A DNA stretch of 64,000 nucleotides from Paludibacteraceae bacterium. GTDB taxonomy: Bacteria; Bacteroidota; Bacteroidia; Bacteroidales; Paludibacteraceae. A program made the position numbers and the translations under genes. Of this stretch, positions 51,802 through 60,066 are shown one piece after another; positions within the stretch are counted from its first letter, which is position 1, and the number at the start of each line of letters is the position of its first letter. The notes beneath the pieces were generated by a model. The model was not told the origin of the DNA and did no database searches. It worked only from the letters and a program-made list of their open reading frames with translations. Location of the stretch: NCBI GenBank assembly GCA_905233415.1, contig CAJOEX010000002.1, forward strand, positions 26,801-90,800, read 5' to 3'.

Positions 51802-52538
51802 AAAACAAACTGAATCTCTTTGAAGTGGAACATGCGGCTACCGGTTGCGGTTTCAAGCACCAGTTGGCCTTGTGGGGTAATGTCTGTAATGGTTGCTTCA
51901 AAAGCGTTTTCGGGGATGTCCGTCAAAATGCGGGAAGGCGTCATGGACACTTCACGAAGCGCATAAAGGGACTTTTGACCGAAACGGTAGAGGACGGAGC
52001 GATATTGTTGTTTAAGCGTTTCGATGTCAGATAGCAGGGACAATTTATTATTAATGTTTTTGTAAAGGGCTTCATAAATGGTAGGCAGGTCATAATCCAT
52101 ACCTGTAAGTTGCTTGAGTGAAACAGGATTGGGTGCGTTGCTTTGCCAAACGGTTTGGTTCACATTAAGACCTATTCCTGCAATCGCTTCCGTCAGTTGA
52201 CCGTCTGCAATGGTACTTTCAATGAGTATGCCGCAAATCTTTTTGTTGTCCACATAAATGTCATTAGGCCATTTGATGGTGACTTGTCTGTTCGGCAGAA
52301 GATTTGCCACTACTTCCTGTACGCCGAGACTGACAGCCATTTGTAGCAGAAACGCCTGTTCAACAGCCACTTGCGGTTTGCGCAAGCGCAAGGACATGAG
52401 CACGTTTTTACCTTGTTCGCTTTCCCACGAGTTGCCGGCTTGTCCGCGACCTGCAGTCTGCCAACTTGTCCAAATGTCATCACAGTCAGGATGCTTCTTG
52501 AGGTAGTTGTTGGTACTATTGGTGAGACTGATAAACAT
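51798..52538 (-). CDS. birA: Biotin--[acetyl-CoA-carboxylase] ligase
   Basis: 246 residues from ATG 52538; a longer frame to 52745 would run through dacB. Short BirA form without DNA-binding domain: NSTNNYLKK, WQTAGRGQAGNSWES (biotinyl-AMP loop), VTIKWPNDIYVDNKKICGILIE, AIAGIGLNVNQ, and C-terminal SH3-like domain. It attaches biotin to carboxyl-carrier protein. It overlaps dacB by 23 nt and CotH by 4 nt. Confidence 0.93.
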   Translation of the reverse strand: MFISLTNSTNNYLKKHPDCDDIWTSWQTAGRGQAGNSWESEQGKNVLMSLRLRKPQVAVEQAFLLQMAVSLGVQEVVANLLPNRQVTIKWPNDIYVDNKKICGILIESTIADGQLTEAIAGIGLNVNQTVWQSNAPNPVSLKQLTGMDYDLPTIYEALYKNINNKLSLLSDIETLKQQYRSVLYRFGQKSLYALREVSMTPSRILTDIPENAFEATITDITPQGQLVLETATGSRMFHFKEIQFVL

Positions 52539-53901
52539 CAAGCAGGTATTTCTGAATAATGGTCTGGACATTTTTCGCTTTGCCTTGTGCGCTGTTGACG
52601 AGAATGGCAAAAATCCATTGTCCGCCGTCAGGCAAGTCGATATAGCCGGCGAAGTTCTTTGTACCGGCAATCGTGCCGGATTTGGCATGAATCTTTCCTT
52701 CCAGAATCGTTCCTCGGCAAAGGGAACTGAGCGTGCCTTCGCCACCGCTAACAGGGAGCGAACGAAGCCATATGTCGCGGTACTTGCTGCGGTTCATGTA
52801 CTGCAGGAGCTGGACAAGCGTTTCTGCACTAACGGCATCTTGCGGCGCCAAGCCGCAGCCGTCCTTGATAAGCGCGCCTTTTGTGCTGACTCCGCGCAAC
52901 CGCCAGAACTCACGAACCACTTCGCATGAATTGTGAATTGTTCCTGGTTTGCCGTAATTGAGACCGAGATAGCGGAAAATAGATTCGGCGTAAAGGTTGT
53001 TACTATAAATGTTCGTCTCGGCAATCAACGCACCAAGCGAGTCGGATTTATGCTCATAGATAAGCTGTCGAACGCCTAAATCCAACCCACGCTCTGCCAT
53101 GAAAGTTGCCGGTTCGGAAACGGTTACACCTGCTTCGTTGAGGTATTTGGTCAGGTGTGTAGCCAGCAGCCAACCGGGATTAGGAATGTCGCTTCGGACA
53201 CCGAACTGCCCGCGGTTGCTGGGCACGCTGCCGGTCAGGTAACGTTCATTGGAGTAGGGCAGGCCGTGCACATAAGCTCCGTCATAGGTTATTTCGGTGC
53301 AGCGGATATGGTTAATCGTTTTCAAGGGAGGATAGGCAGGTTCGATACGTATGACATCGGCAACAGAGCCGACCGGTCCGCTTTTGAGAACAATATTCAG
53401 GGTATTGCTCATATAGTTGAGCGCAAAAATACCGGGAGCATAGTAATTGCCGCAATCCTCCCAAAGCCAGTTTGGATTGGTGGCATCGCCGTCAAGCAGG
53501 CTCAAATCGGCAACAACGGCTCCTTGAATGGAACGAATTCCCGCCGCTTTGATTGCTTTCACCCACTTGTAAACAAACGCCTGCGTACCTTTAAGGTTGC
53601 CCAGTGACGGGTCACAACCGCCACGGATGTAGAGATTGCCCTTAAGCACACCGTCTTCAATCGTGCCAGTGTATTCAAGCGTCGTCGTGAAACGGAATGA
53701 AGGACCGAGCATTTCAAGTGCAGCGCCGGTAGTGAGGAGTTTCATCACACTTGCAGGCGGAACGACATGGTCAGAGCGATGTTCGTCAATTACAGTACCG
53801 GTTCGGGCGTCGCGAATGAGGACAGAGATATTTGCCTGTTCGCAAACGGGATTTTCGGTCAACAGGCCAATAGCCAATAATATAGTTGTTAAAATCTTCA
53901 T
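52516..53901 (-). CDS. dacB: D-alanyl-D-alanine carboxypeptidase/endopeptidase (PBP4)
   Basis: 461 residues. Signal peptide, then serine active site PASVMKLLTTG (Ser51, Lys54), the inserted PBP4 domain with RGGCDPSLG and DGDATNP, second motif SNNLYAES and third motif HAKSGTIAG. It trims or cleaves peptidoglycan cross-links in the periplasm. It begins 1 nt after the sufB stop, so it is transcribed with sufB. Confidence 0.93.
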   Translation of the reverse strand: MKILTTILLAIGLLTENPVCEQANISVLIRDARTGTVIDEHRSDHVVPPASVMKLLTTGAALEMLGPSFRFTTTLEYTGTIEDGVLKGNLYIRGGCDPSLGNLKGTQAFVYKWVKAIKAAGIRSIQGAVVADLSLLDGDATNPNWLWEDCGNYYAPGIFALNYMSNTLNIVLKSGPVGSVADVIRIEPAYPPLKTINHIRCTEITYDGAYVHGLPYSNERYLTGSVPSNRGQFGVRSDIPNPGWLLATHLTKYLNEAGVTVSEPATFMAERGLDLGVRQLIYEHKSDSLGALIAETNIYSNNLYAESIFRYLGLNYGKPGTIHNSCEVVREFWRLRGVSTKGALIKDGCGLAPQDAVSAETLVQLLQYMNRSKYRDIWLRSLPVSGGEGTLSSLCRGTILEGKIHAKSGTIAGTKNFAGYIDLPDGGQWIFAILVNSAQGKAKNVQTIIQKYLLDVYQSHQ

Positions 53902-53902
53902 A

Positions 53903-55336
53903 CTAACCTACTGTGCCTTCCAACGAAACTTGCAGCAGTTTCTGCGCTTCGACTGCAAACTCCATCGGCAATTTGTCCATGACTTCTTTGGCATAACCGT
54001 TTACAATGAGACCAACCGCGTCTTCGGTACTGATACCGCGCTGGCGGCAATAGAAAAGCTGGTCTTCTGAAATCTTGGAGGTTGTGGCTTCGTGCTCGAT
54101 CGTCGCCGTCGGATTGGCAATCTGCATATCAGGGAAGGTGTGTGCACCACATTTGTCGCCCAATAAAAGGGAGTCGCATTGGGAGTAGTTGCGGACGTTT
54201 TCTGCGCCGGAAACGACTTTGACCAAGCCGCGGTAGGAGTTTTGGGAGTGACCGGCAGATATTCCTTTGCTGATGATGCGTGAGCGGGTGTTCTTGCCCA
54301 AGTGAATCATCTTGGTGCCTGTATCCGCCTGCTGGTAGTTGTTGGTGACCGCTACGGAATAGAACTCTGCCGACGAATTATCGCCTTTGAGGATGCAACT
54401 CGGGTACTTCCAAGTAATGGCAGAGCCTGTTTCGACCTGTGTCCAACTGAGACGGGCGTTTTTATGAGTTATGCCGCGTTTTGTGACGAAGTTATAAATG
54501 CCGCCTTTGCCGTCTTTGTCGCCCGGATACCAGTTTTGAACGGTGGAATATTTCACTTCGGCATTGTCATGAACGATGATTTCCACAATGGCTGCGTGAA
54601 GCTGGTTCTCGTCGCGCATCGGCGCCGTACAACCTTCCAGATAACTGAGGTAAGCGCCTTCGTCGGCAATGAGAAGTGTGCGCTCAAACTGCCCTGTATT
54701 TCCGGCATTGATGCGGAAATAGGTGGAAAGTTCCATCGGGCAACGGACGCCTTTCGGGATATAAACAAAGGAACCGTCCGAGAAAACGGCTGAATTGAGT
54801 GCCGCATAGAAATTGTCGCTGTACGGCACAACAGAACCAAGATATTTCTTCACCAAATCAGGGTGCTCTCTGACGGCTTCGGAAATGGAGCAGAAGATAA
54901 TGCCTTTCTCCGCCAGCGTTTCGCGGAAAGTCGTCTTGACCGAAACGGAATCCATAACGGCATCAACCGCCATATTTCCCGCCAAAGCAGCACGTTCCTC
55001 CAACGGAATACCGAGCTTGTCAAAGGTTTTCATTATCTCCGGATCTATCTCATCCGTAGTCTTTGCGGACTTGGCTTTCGGTGCCGCATAGTATGAAATA
55101 GCCTGGAAGTCAATATCAGGAATAGTAAGATGCGCCCATTTGGGAACGGGCATCGTCAACCATTTGCGGTAGGCTTTGAGGCGGAATTCCAGTAACCAAT
55201 CGGGTTCGCCTTTTTTGGCAGAAATGAGACGGATAACATCTTCGTTGAGACCACGGCTGATGACATCCGTTTCCACATCGGTTGTGAAACCGTACTTATA
55301 TTCCTGATTGGTAATATCCCGGATTACGTTTTCCAT
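53903..55336 (-). CDS. sufB: Fe-S cluster assembly scaffold SufB
   Basis: 477 residues, typical length. SufB signatures: [30 protein letters not shown] (shown for family only in part), [48 protein letters not shown], and C-terminal [24 protein letters not shown]. With SufC and SufD it builds Fe-S clusters using sulfur from SufS. sufC and sufD are not adjacent, which is unusual. The gene starts 7 nt after the U-tract of the tRNA-Cys terminator-like hairpin and has no other visible promoter. Confidence 0.96.
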   Translation of the reverse strand: MENVIRDITNQEYKYGFTTDVETDVISRGLNEDVIRLISAKKGEPDWLLEFRLKAYRKWLTMPVPKWAHLTIPDIDFQAISYYAAPKAKSAKTTDEIDPEIMKTFDKLGIPLEERAALAGNMAVDAVMDSVSVKTTFRETLAEKGIIFCSISEAVREHPDLVKKYLGSVVPYSDNFYAALNSAVFSDGSFVYIPKGVRCPMELSTYFRINAGNTGQFERTLLIADEGAYLSYLEGCTAPMRDENQLHAAIVEIIVHDNAEVKYSTVQNWYPGDKDGKGGIYNFVTKRGITHKNARLSWTQVETGSAITWKYPSCILKGDNSSAEFYSVAVTNNYQQADTGTKMIHLGKNTRSRIISKGISAGHSQNSYRGLVKVVSGAENVRNYSQCDSLLLGDKCGAHTFPDMQIANPTATIEHEATTSKISEDQLFYCRQRGISTEDAVGLIVNGYAKEVMDKLPMEFAVEAQKLLQVSLEGTVG

Positions 55337-55342
55337 ATTTTA

Positions 55343-55369
55343 CAAAAAGAACCGCCACGTAGGCGGTTC
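55343..55369 (-). terminator. Terminator-like hairpin between tRNA-Cys and sufB
   Basis: Minus-strand stem GAACCGCC/GGCGGTTC (8 bp, 5-nt loop, 55349-55369) followed by a U-tract (complement of 55343-55348). It ends 7 nt before the sufB ATG, so either sufB depends on read-through or the hairpin has another role. Confidence 0.85.
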
Positions 55370-55372
55370 CAA

Positions 55373-55446
55373 TGGAGGTCGGTAGCAGATTCGAACCGCT
55401 GTCCCCGGTTTTGCAGACCGGTCCCTAACCACTCGGGCAACCGACC
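55373..55446 (-). tRNA. tRNA-Cys (GCA)
   Basis: Cloverleaf on the minus strand: acceptor GGTCGGT/ACCGACC, anticodon loop CTGCAAA with anticodon GCA, T-arm GGTTCGAAT, discriminator U and an encoded CCA (complement of 55373-55375). It has a matching promoter at 55464-55495. Confidence 0.95.
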
Positions 55447-55463
55447 AAATCCAAAAGCGGGTG

Positions 55464-55495
55464 CAAAAGTACTGCTTTATTTTGGATTGTGCAAG
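55464..55495 (-). promoter_or_regulatory. Promoter of tRNA-Cys
   Basis: Minus-strand CTTG (complement of 55492-55495), 20-nt spacer, TACTTTTG (complement of 55464-55471). The 34-bp stretch 55462-55495 is identical to the ATPase promoter region at 36996-37029. Confidence 0.85.
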
Positions 55496-55532
55496 TTTTT
55501 TGTAAGAATAATTGCATTTTTCTCAAAAAATG

Positions 55533-56249
55533 CTATTTTCGGACGTTTTTTATGACTTCTTCCCGGATTAAGTCAATCGTATTCTGGGGATTCTCCTTGT
55601 CAAAAGTGTCCGGCATAATCGGTTTGCCGACATGCATGTGAACCGGATGGCGGGTTACATAGTGTGCTTTGCGGCTCATCACTTCGTAGCATCCGGAAAG
55701 CGAAATGGGAATAATGGGTAGGTTCAAGTCCAGCGCGATTCTGAAAGCTCCTTTCTTAAACGGACCGACTTCGCCGTCAAGCGACCGCGTTCCTTCCGGG
55801 AAGATAACCGTGCAGATACCGTCTTGCAGGGTCTGCTCCACTTCCAAGAGACTTTCCCGTGCTGCGGCACCAGAACCACGTTTGATATAAACATGTCCGA
55901 GCATTTTGCAGGCAGTTCCTACAAAGGGTATTTTGCGCAGTTCCTGCTTCATGAGCCATCTGAAGGTGACAGGGAGCCAGCCGTAAATAGTCCAAATGTC
56001 AAACATGGACTGGTGGTTGGCGATGAAGATATAGGATTGTCCTTTCTTGATGTTTTCCAATCCGCTAACGCTTACCGGCAGGAAGAACGCCCACAGGAAA
56101 GTGCGTGCCCAAAAGGAGATAAAGCGATTAAGCCACAGCGCCTTGTTCCAATGGGAGAAAAGAATCGTGGTTGTTGCAACAATCATCGTCCAAATCCACA
56201 AAAGCGGAAAGGCGATGAGGTACTGATAAAGGATGTATATAACTTTCAT
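55533..56249 (-). CDS. plsC: 1-acyl-sn-glycerol-3-phosphate acyltransferase
   Basis: 238 residues. N-terminal membrane helix (LIAFPLLWIWTMIVATTTILF), catalytic ANHQSMFD (His79, Asp84) and FPEGTRSLDG, plus a PlsC-type IPISLSGCYEVM. It makes phosphatidic acid at the inner membrane. Minus-strand gene between the PfkB kinase (upstream, separated by an 11-bp repeat array) and tRNA-Cys. Confidence 0.93.
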   Translation of the reverse strand: MKVIYILYQYLIAFPLLWIWTMIVATTTILFSHWNKALWLNRFISFWARTFLWAFFLPVSVSGLENIKKGQSYIFIANHQSMFDIWTIYGWLPVTFRWLMKQELRKIPFVGTACKMLGHVYIKRGSGAAARESLLEVEQTLQDGICTVIFPEGTRSLDGEVGPFKKGAFRIALDLNLPIIPISLSGCYEVMSRKAHYVTRHPVHMHVGKPIMPDTFDKENPQNTIDLIREEVIKNVRK

Positions 56250-56285
56250 ATATATAATATATAAGGTGTTGTTCAGCGATTCGGT

Positions 56286-56340
56286 AATGTATCGTCAATC
56301 TATCGTCAATGTATCGTAAATCTATCGTAAATGTATCGTG
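56286..56340. repeat. Five-unit 11-bp tandem repeat with alternating G/C
   Basis: AAT(G/C)TATCGT(C/A/G): units AATGTATCGTC, AATCTATCGTC, AATGTATCGTA, AATCTATCGTA, AATGTATCGTG. Position 4 alternates G, C, G, C, G, giving a 22-bp higher-order period. It lies 21 nt downstream of the PfkB kinase stop and 36 nt before the plsC start. Confidence 0.92.
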
Positions 56341-56361
56341 TTTGACAGGGACAAAACAGTA

Positions 56362-57366
56362 TCAATTTTGAATGTAACGGAGCATAAAACCGCGATACAT
56401 GGCACAAATACGACGGATTTCATCCCACGTGCTTTCACTCAATTTGGTTCCGATGATTTCCACGACCCGTCCGGCAGCGATTGTACCGATTTCGCCACAA
56501 CGGCGAATGTCAAATCCATCGGAAAGGGCATGCAAGAATCCGCCTGCGTACAAGTCACCCGCTCCGGTAGAGTCGGTACAGGAAGTGGTAATGGCGCCAA
56601 TGTGGAAAACGGTATCTGCTTGCTGGACATAACTGCCGCGTTTGCCGACTTTAACGATGGCGATGTCACATTGTTTGGCAATTTCGGCTACGGATTCTTC
56701 GGGATTCAAATGGGTATAAGCAAACGATTCATCCTCGTTGGCAAAGACGATGTCCACGTATTTTTTTACCAAGTTTTCCAAGAATTCATGGTTTTCAGAA
56801 ACCACATTGTAGCTTGCCAAGTCAAGTGAAATGGTGCATCCGGCTTCTTTTGCGAGTCGCATGGCTTTTTCGATGAGCGCATGGTCCTGCATGAGGTATC
56901 CCTCCAAGTGGAAAATATCGTAGCCGATGAATGCTTCTTTGTTGATGTCTTCCGGTTTAAGGTCTGCTGCGGCACCCAGATAGGTAGCAAACGTGCGTTC
57001 TCCGTCGGGCGTGATGAGCACGATACAACAGCCGGACATTTTGTCGGAAGAGGTCAAAAGTAAGGGATTGACTCCATTTTTGACGAGGTCATCGCGGTAA
57101 AAGTCTCCGATTTCGTCGTTTCCGATTTTACCGATAAAAGCCGCTTTTCCGCCAAGTTGTGTGATGGTTGTGACCGCGTTGCTGGCACTTCCGCCTGCGA
57201 CCAGTTTTTTGCGGAAACTTGCAAACCGGAATTGGATTTGCTCGTTTTGCTCCATAGAAATCAAATTCATACTTCCTTTTGGGAGTCCCAATTCGCGGAG
57301 GTCATCTTCGGAGACTTGAATCAAGACATCGGTCAAAGCATTCCCTAAACCCAGTACTTTTTTCAT
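56362..57366 (-). CDS. PfkB-family carbohydrate/nucleoside kinase
   Basis: 334 residues from ATG 57366; a longer frame to 57408 adds a non-conserved tail. PfkB features: LGNALTDVLIQV, GGSASNAVTTITQLGGKAAFIGKIGNDEIG and the anion-hole/catalytic DSTGAGDLYAGGFLHAL. The adenosine-kinase-like subgroup is most likely, but sugar specificity cannot be fixed. A TATCTTTG -7 box (complement 57406-57413) precedes it without a clear -33 box. Confidence 0.88.
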   Translation of the reverse strand: MKKVLGLGNALTDVLIQVSEDDLRELGLPKGSMNLISMEQNEQIQFRFASFRKKLVAGGSASNAVTTITQLGGKAAFIGKIGNDEIGDFYRDDLVKNGVNPLLLTSSDKMSGCCIVLITPDGERTFATYLGAAADLKPEDINKEAFIGYDIFHLEGYLMQDHALIEKAMRLAKEAGCTISLDLASYNVVSENHEFLENLVKKYVDIVFANEDESFAYTHLNPEESVAEIAKQCDIAIVKVGKRGSYVQQADTVFHIGAITTSCTDSTGAGDLYAGGFLHALSDGFDIRRCGEIGTIAAGRVVEIIGTKLSESTWDEIRRICAMYRGFMLRYIQN

Positions 57367-57434
57367 AAAAAACCCGTTTTTTGGTATAAAAATCAAAAAT
57401 TTTTGCAAAGATAGTAATTTTTTTTGAAAAAAAC

Positions 57435-57465
57435 TTTGTCATATAAAAAAAAAGTTGTAATTTTG
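57435..57465 (+). promoter_or_regulatory. Sigma-ABfr promoter of tRNA-Asn
   Basis: TTTG 57435-57438 and TAATTTTG 57458-57465, spacer 19 nt with a 9-A run. Start near 57469, about 43 nt before the tRNA. Confidence 0.85.
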
Positions 57466-57511
57466 CAGCCGCTTTTGAGAAAGAAAGTAAAAAATCGTTC
57501 CGAAAAGCAAG

Positions 57512-57584
57512 CTTCCTTAGCTCAGTCGGTTAGAGCATCTGACTGTTAATCAGGGGGTCCTAGGTTCAAGTCCTAGAGGGAGCG
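57512..57584 (+). tRNA. tRNA-Asn (GTT)
   Basis: Acceptor GCTTCCT/AGGGAGC with one G-U, D-arm GCTC-AGTCGGTTA-GAGC, anticodon loop CTGTTAA (anticodon GTT), T-arm GGTTCAAGT. Discriminator G; CCA is not encoded. Confidence 0.95.
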
Positions 57585-57587
57585 CAC

Positions 57588-57622
57588 GAGTGATGACAAA
57601 AATGTCATCACTCTATTTTTTT
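57588..57622 (+). terminator. Rho-independent terminator of tRNA-Asn
   Basis: Perfect 11-bp stem GAGTGATGACA/TGTCATCACTC (57588-57598 with 57603-57613), AAAA loop, followed by TATTTTTTT. Confidence 0.95.
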
Positions 57623-57641
57623 GAAAAAAATTTTTTTTTCA

Positions 57642-57673
57642 TTTGCAAATATGAAAAAAATGTAGTACCTTTG
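57642..57673 (+). promoter_or_regulatory. Sigma-ABfr promoter of the mre operon
   Basis: TTTG 57642-57645 and TACCTTTG 57666-57673, spacer 20 nt. Start about 65 nt before the mreB ATG; it follows the tRNA-Asn terminator directly. Confidence 0.88.
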
Positions 57674-57741
57674 CGCAATTTTACACATTTTTGTGTAAAG
57701 GGGTCAATTTCGGGTAGAAAAATTAACAAAAAAACACAATA

Positions 57742-58761
57742 ATGGGACTTTTTTCTTTTACGCAAGAGATTGCGATTGACTTGGGCACAGCGAACACGAT
57801 TATCATTTGTGATGATCAGGTCGTGGTAGATGAGCCGTCGGTAGTGGCAATCAGTATTGCAGACAACAAAATGGTAGCTGTGGGTCGCAAAGCGCAGCAG
57901 ATGATTGGTAAAGGCGGTAACATGATTCGTACTGTCCGTCCTCTCCGGGATGGCGTGATTGCAGATTTCTATGCCTGCGAGATGATGATTCGCGGTATGA
58001 TCCGCATGATTCCGAAACAAGCTCGTTTGTTTTCGCCGAGTATCAAAATGGTGATTTGTATTCCGTCCGGCTCAACAGAAGTAGAGATTCGTGCGGTGCG
58101 CGACAGTTCGGAACATGCCGGCGGCCGCGACGTTTACATGATTTACGAGCCAATGGCCGCTGCCATCGGAATGGGAATTGACGTGGAGAGTCCCGAAGGT
58201 TGCATGGTGGTTGATATAGGCGGCGGAACGACGGAGATTGCGGTTATATCGCTTGGCGGCATTGTGGCGAACAAGTCCATCAAGATAGCAGGTGACGACT
58301 TCAATGCGGATATTGTGGAATACATGGGACGTATGCACAATCTGCGTATAGACGAGCCGACGGCAGAACGGATTAAGATTCAGGTGGGTTCCGCATTGCC
58401 GGAACTGGAAGATGCTCCGGAAGATTTCATGGTAATCGGTCCGAACAAAGTGACAGCCCTTCCGATGCAAGTGCCTGTATCGTATCAGGAAATTGCGCAT
58501 TGCCTGGAGAAGAGCATCTCAAAAGTGGAACAGGCTGTTCTGCAAGCATTGGAATCGACTCCTCCCGAATTGTATGCCGATATTGTCAAACGCGGTATTT
58601 ACCTGGCAGGTGGCGGTGCGCTTCTACACGGTTTGGCAAAACGTTTGTCTGACAAGATTACGATACCGTTCCATGTGGCAGAAGACCCATTGCGTGCGGT
58701 AGCCCGCGGAACAGGTGTTGCACTGAAGAATGTAAATAACTTCGGATTCCTGATTCGTTAA
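57742..58761 (+). CDS. mreB: Rod shape-determining actin homologue MreB
   Basis: 339 residues. Actin-fold motifs: AIDLGTANTIIICDDQVVVDEPSVVA, CIPSGSTEVE, MVVDIGGGTTEIAVISLGGI, KRGIYLAGGGALLHGLAKRLS. It forms membrane-associated filaments directing lateral wall synthesis. First gene of mreB-mreC-mreD-mrdA-rodA; its TAA overlaps the mreC ATG by one base. Confidence 0.98.
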   Translation: MGLFSFTQEIAIDLGTANTIIICDDQVVVDEPSVVAISIADNKMVAVGRKAQQMIGKGGNMIRTVRPLRDGVIADFYACEMMIRGMIRMIPKQARLFSPSIKMVICIPSGSTEVEIRAVRDSSEHAGGRDVYMIYEPMAAAIGMGIDVESPEGCMVVDIGGGTTEIAVISLGGIVANKSIKIAGDDFNADIVEYMGRMHNLRIDEPTAERIKIQVGSALPELEDAPEDFMVIGPNKVTALPMQVPVSYQEIAHCLEKSISKVEQAVLQALESTPPELYADIVKRGIYLAGGGALLHGLAKRLSDKITIPFHVAEDPLRAVARGTGVALKNVNNFGFLIR

Positions 58762-59585
58762 TGAACAGTCTGCTCAAGTTCATACAAAAATACAGCAACT
58801 TCCTGATATTCATTATTCTGGAAGTTGTTGCTTTTTTGCTTTTGACGAGCTATAACGAATATCCGAAGAGCAGTGTTCTGTCCACGTCGAATGCAGTAGT
58901 CGCTTTCAATTACCAAGTGGCAAACGATGTGGCTTCTTATTTCCGTCTGCGTTCGGTAAATGAACAATTGCAGCGGGAAAATGCCGCTTTGCGCACCCAA
59001 GTTGCTGAATTGCAGAATCTGGTGGAGGATTCAATAGAGCATGAAGCATACACCTATTCCCATTTGGATTACTCCTGCCTTCCGGCGAAAGTGATTCAGC
59101 TGAGTACCAACAAAGAGCACAACTATCTGACTATCAACAAGGGCTTGCGCGACAGCGTTTATCGCGGGATGGGAGTTCGTAACAGTGAAGGGGCAGTCGG
59201 CTTTGTTACAACTGTCAGCGAGCATTTTGCCGTGGTGATTCCGATTATCAACACCAATAGCAAGATTAGTGCCAAATTCCTTAAGAACGGCTATTACGGC
59301 ACGGTGGAATGGGATGGAATAGATTACCGTTTTGCCCGATTGACCGATATTGCTTCGCATCTGACGGTTGAAACAGGCGATACGATTGTGACGAGCGGTC
59401 TTTCTCCGGTATTTCCGGCAGATATTCCGTTGGCCATTGTGGAGAAAGCTGAACTGAAGGAAGGTGATTCGTACTATACAATCCAAGTGCGGTTGCAGAC
59501 CGATTTTCGGAAGTTGAACTATGTTCAACTGATTGACAATCATACGCATAACGAAGAAATGTCTTTGTCCGTCGATGCAAAATAA
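58761..59585 (+). CDS. mreC: Rod shape-determining protein MreC
   Basis: 274 residues. One N-terminal membrane helix (FLIFIILEVVAFLLLTSY), coiled coil (LRSVNEQLQRENAALRTQVAELQNLV), then the MreC beta-domain (ITINKGLRDSVYRGMGVRN-type segment, GAVGFVTTVSEHFAVVIPIINTNSKI, TGDTIVTSGLSPVFPADIPLA). It links MreB to periplasmic wall enzymes. Overlaps mreD. Confidence 0.95.
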   Translation: MNSLLKFIQKYSNFLIFIILEVVAFLLLTSYNEYPKSSVLSTSNAVVAFNYQVANDVASYFRLRSVNEQLQRENAALRTQVAELQNLVEDSIEHEAYTYSHLDYSCLPAKVIQLSTNKEHNYLTINKGLRDSVYRGMGVRNSEGAVGFVTTVSEHFAVVIPIINTNSKISAKFLKNGYYGTVEWDGIDYRFARLTDIASHLTVETGDTIVTSGLSPVFPADIPLAIVEKAELKEGDSYYTIQVRLQTDFRKLNYVQLIDNHTHNEEMSLSVDAK

Positions 59586-60063
59586 AGTGTATGCATATTG
59601 GTTAATTGCCATTTTGTTGCAGATATTTCTGTTCAACAATCTGCAATTTCATGGTTTGTGCCAGCCGCAGGTTTATATCCTATGCCTGTTAGCTATGCCG
59701 ATAATTCTGCCCCATTGGGCGGATATGCTGATTGGCTTTGCGGTAGGTCTGCTGATGGATATTCTTTGTAATTCAATAGGTGTCCATACGGCAGCCTGCG
59801 TTCTTCTGATGTATGTCCGCAAACCGCTTATTGCCGCTTTTGTCCAGGAGCATGAGCGTCTGACAGGCGAGATCAGCTGGCTTACTGTCAGCCATGATGC
59901 ATTCATCAAATATATAGTCGTTTTGATTTTCATCCATCAAGTGACTGTCAGTATGTTAACGGCATGGAGTTTCCACCATTTCGGAATGACAATTCTGCAA
60001 ATTATTATCAGTGCCGGATTGAATATCGGTCTGATTTTAGGGTATAATATTATCCGCAAGTAA
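59575..60063 (+). CDS. mreD: Rod shape-determining protein MreD
   Basis: 162 residues from ATG 59575, the start that overlaps the mreC end by 11 nt; an in-frame ATG at 59533 would lie deeper in mreC. Five or so membrane helices with Bacteroidota-type MreD motifs (QIFLFNNLQFHGLCQPQVYI; FAVGLLMDILCNSIGVHTAACVLLMYVR). It is a polytopic partner of MreC and RodA/PBP2. Confidence 0.9.
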   Translation: MQNKVYAYWLIAILLQIFLFNNLQFHGLCQPQVYILCLLAMPIILPHWADMLIGFAVGLLMDILCNSIGVHTAACVLLMYVRKPLIAAFVQEHERLTGEISWLTVSHDAFIKYIVVLIFIHQVTVSMLTAWSFHHFGMTILQIIISAGLNIGLILGYNIIRK

Positions 60064-60066
60064 CCG

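Noticed and set aside
57613..58020. 135-codon minus-strand frame over the mreB start
   Set aside because: Shadow of mreB and its promoter, with no protein-family features.
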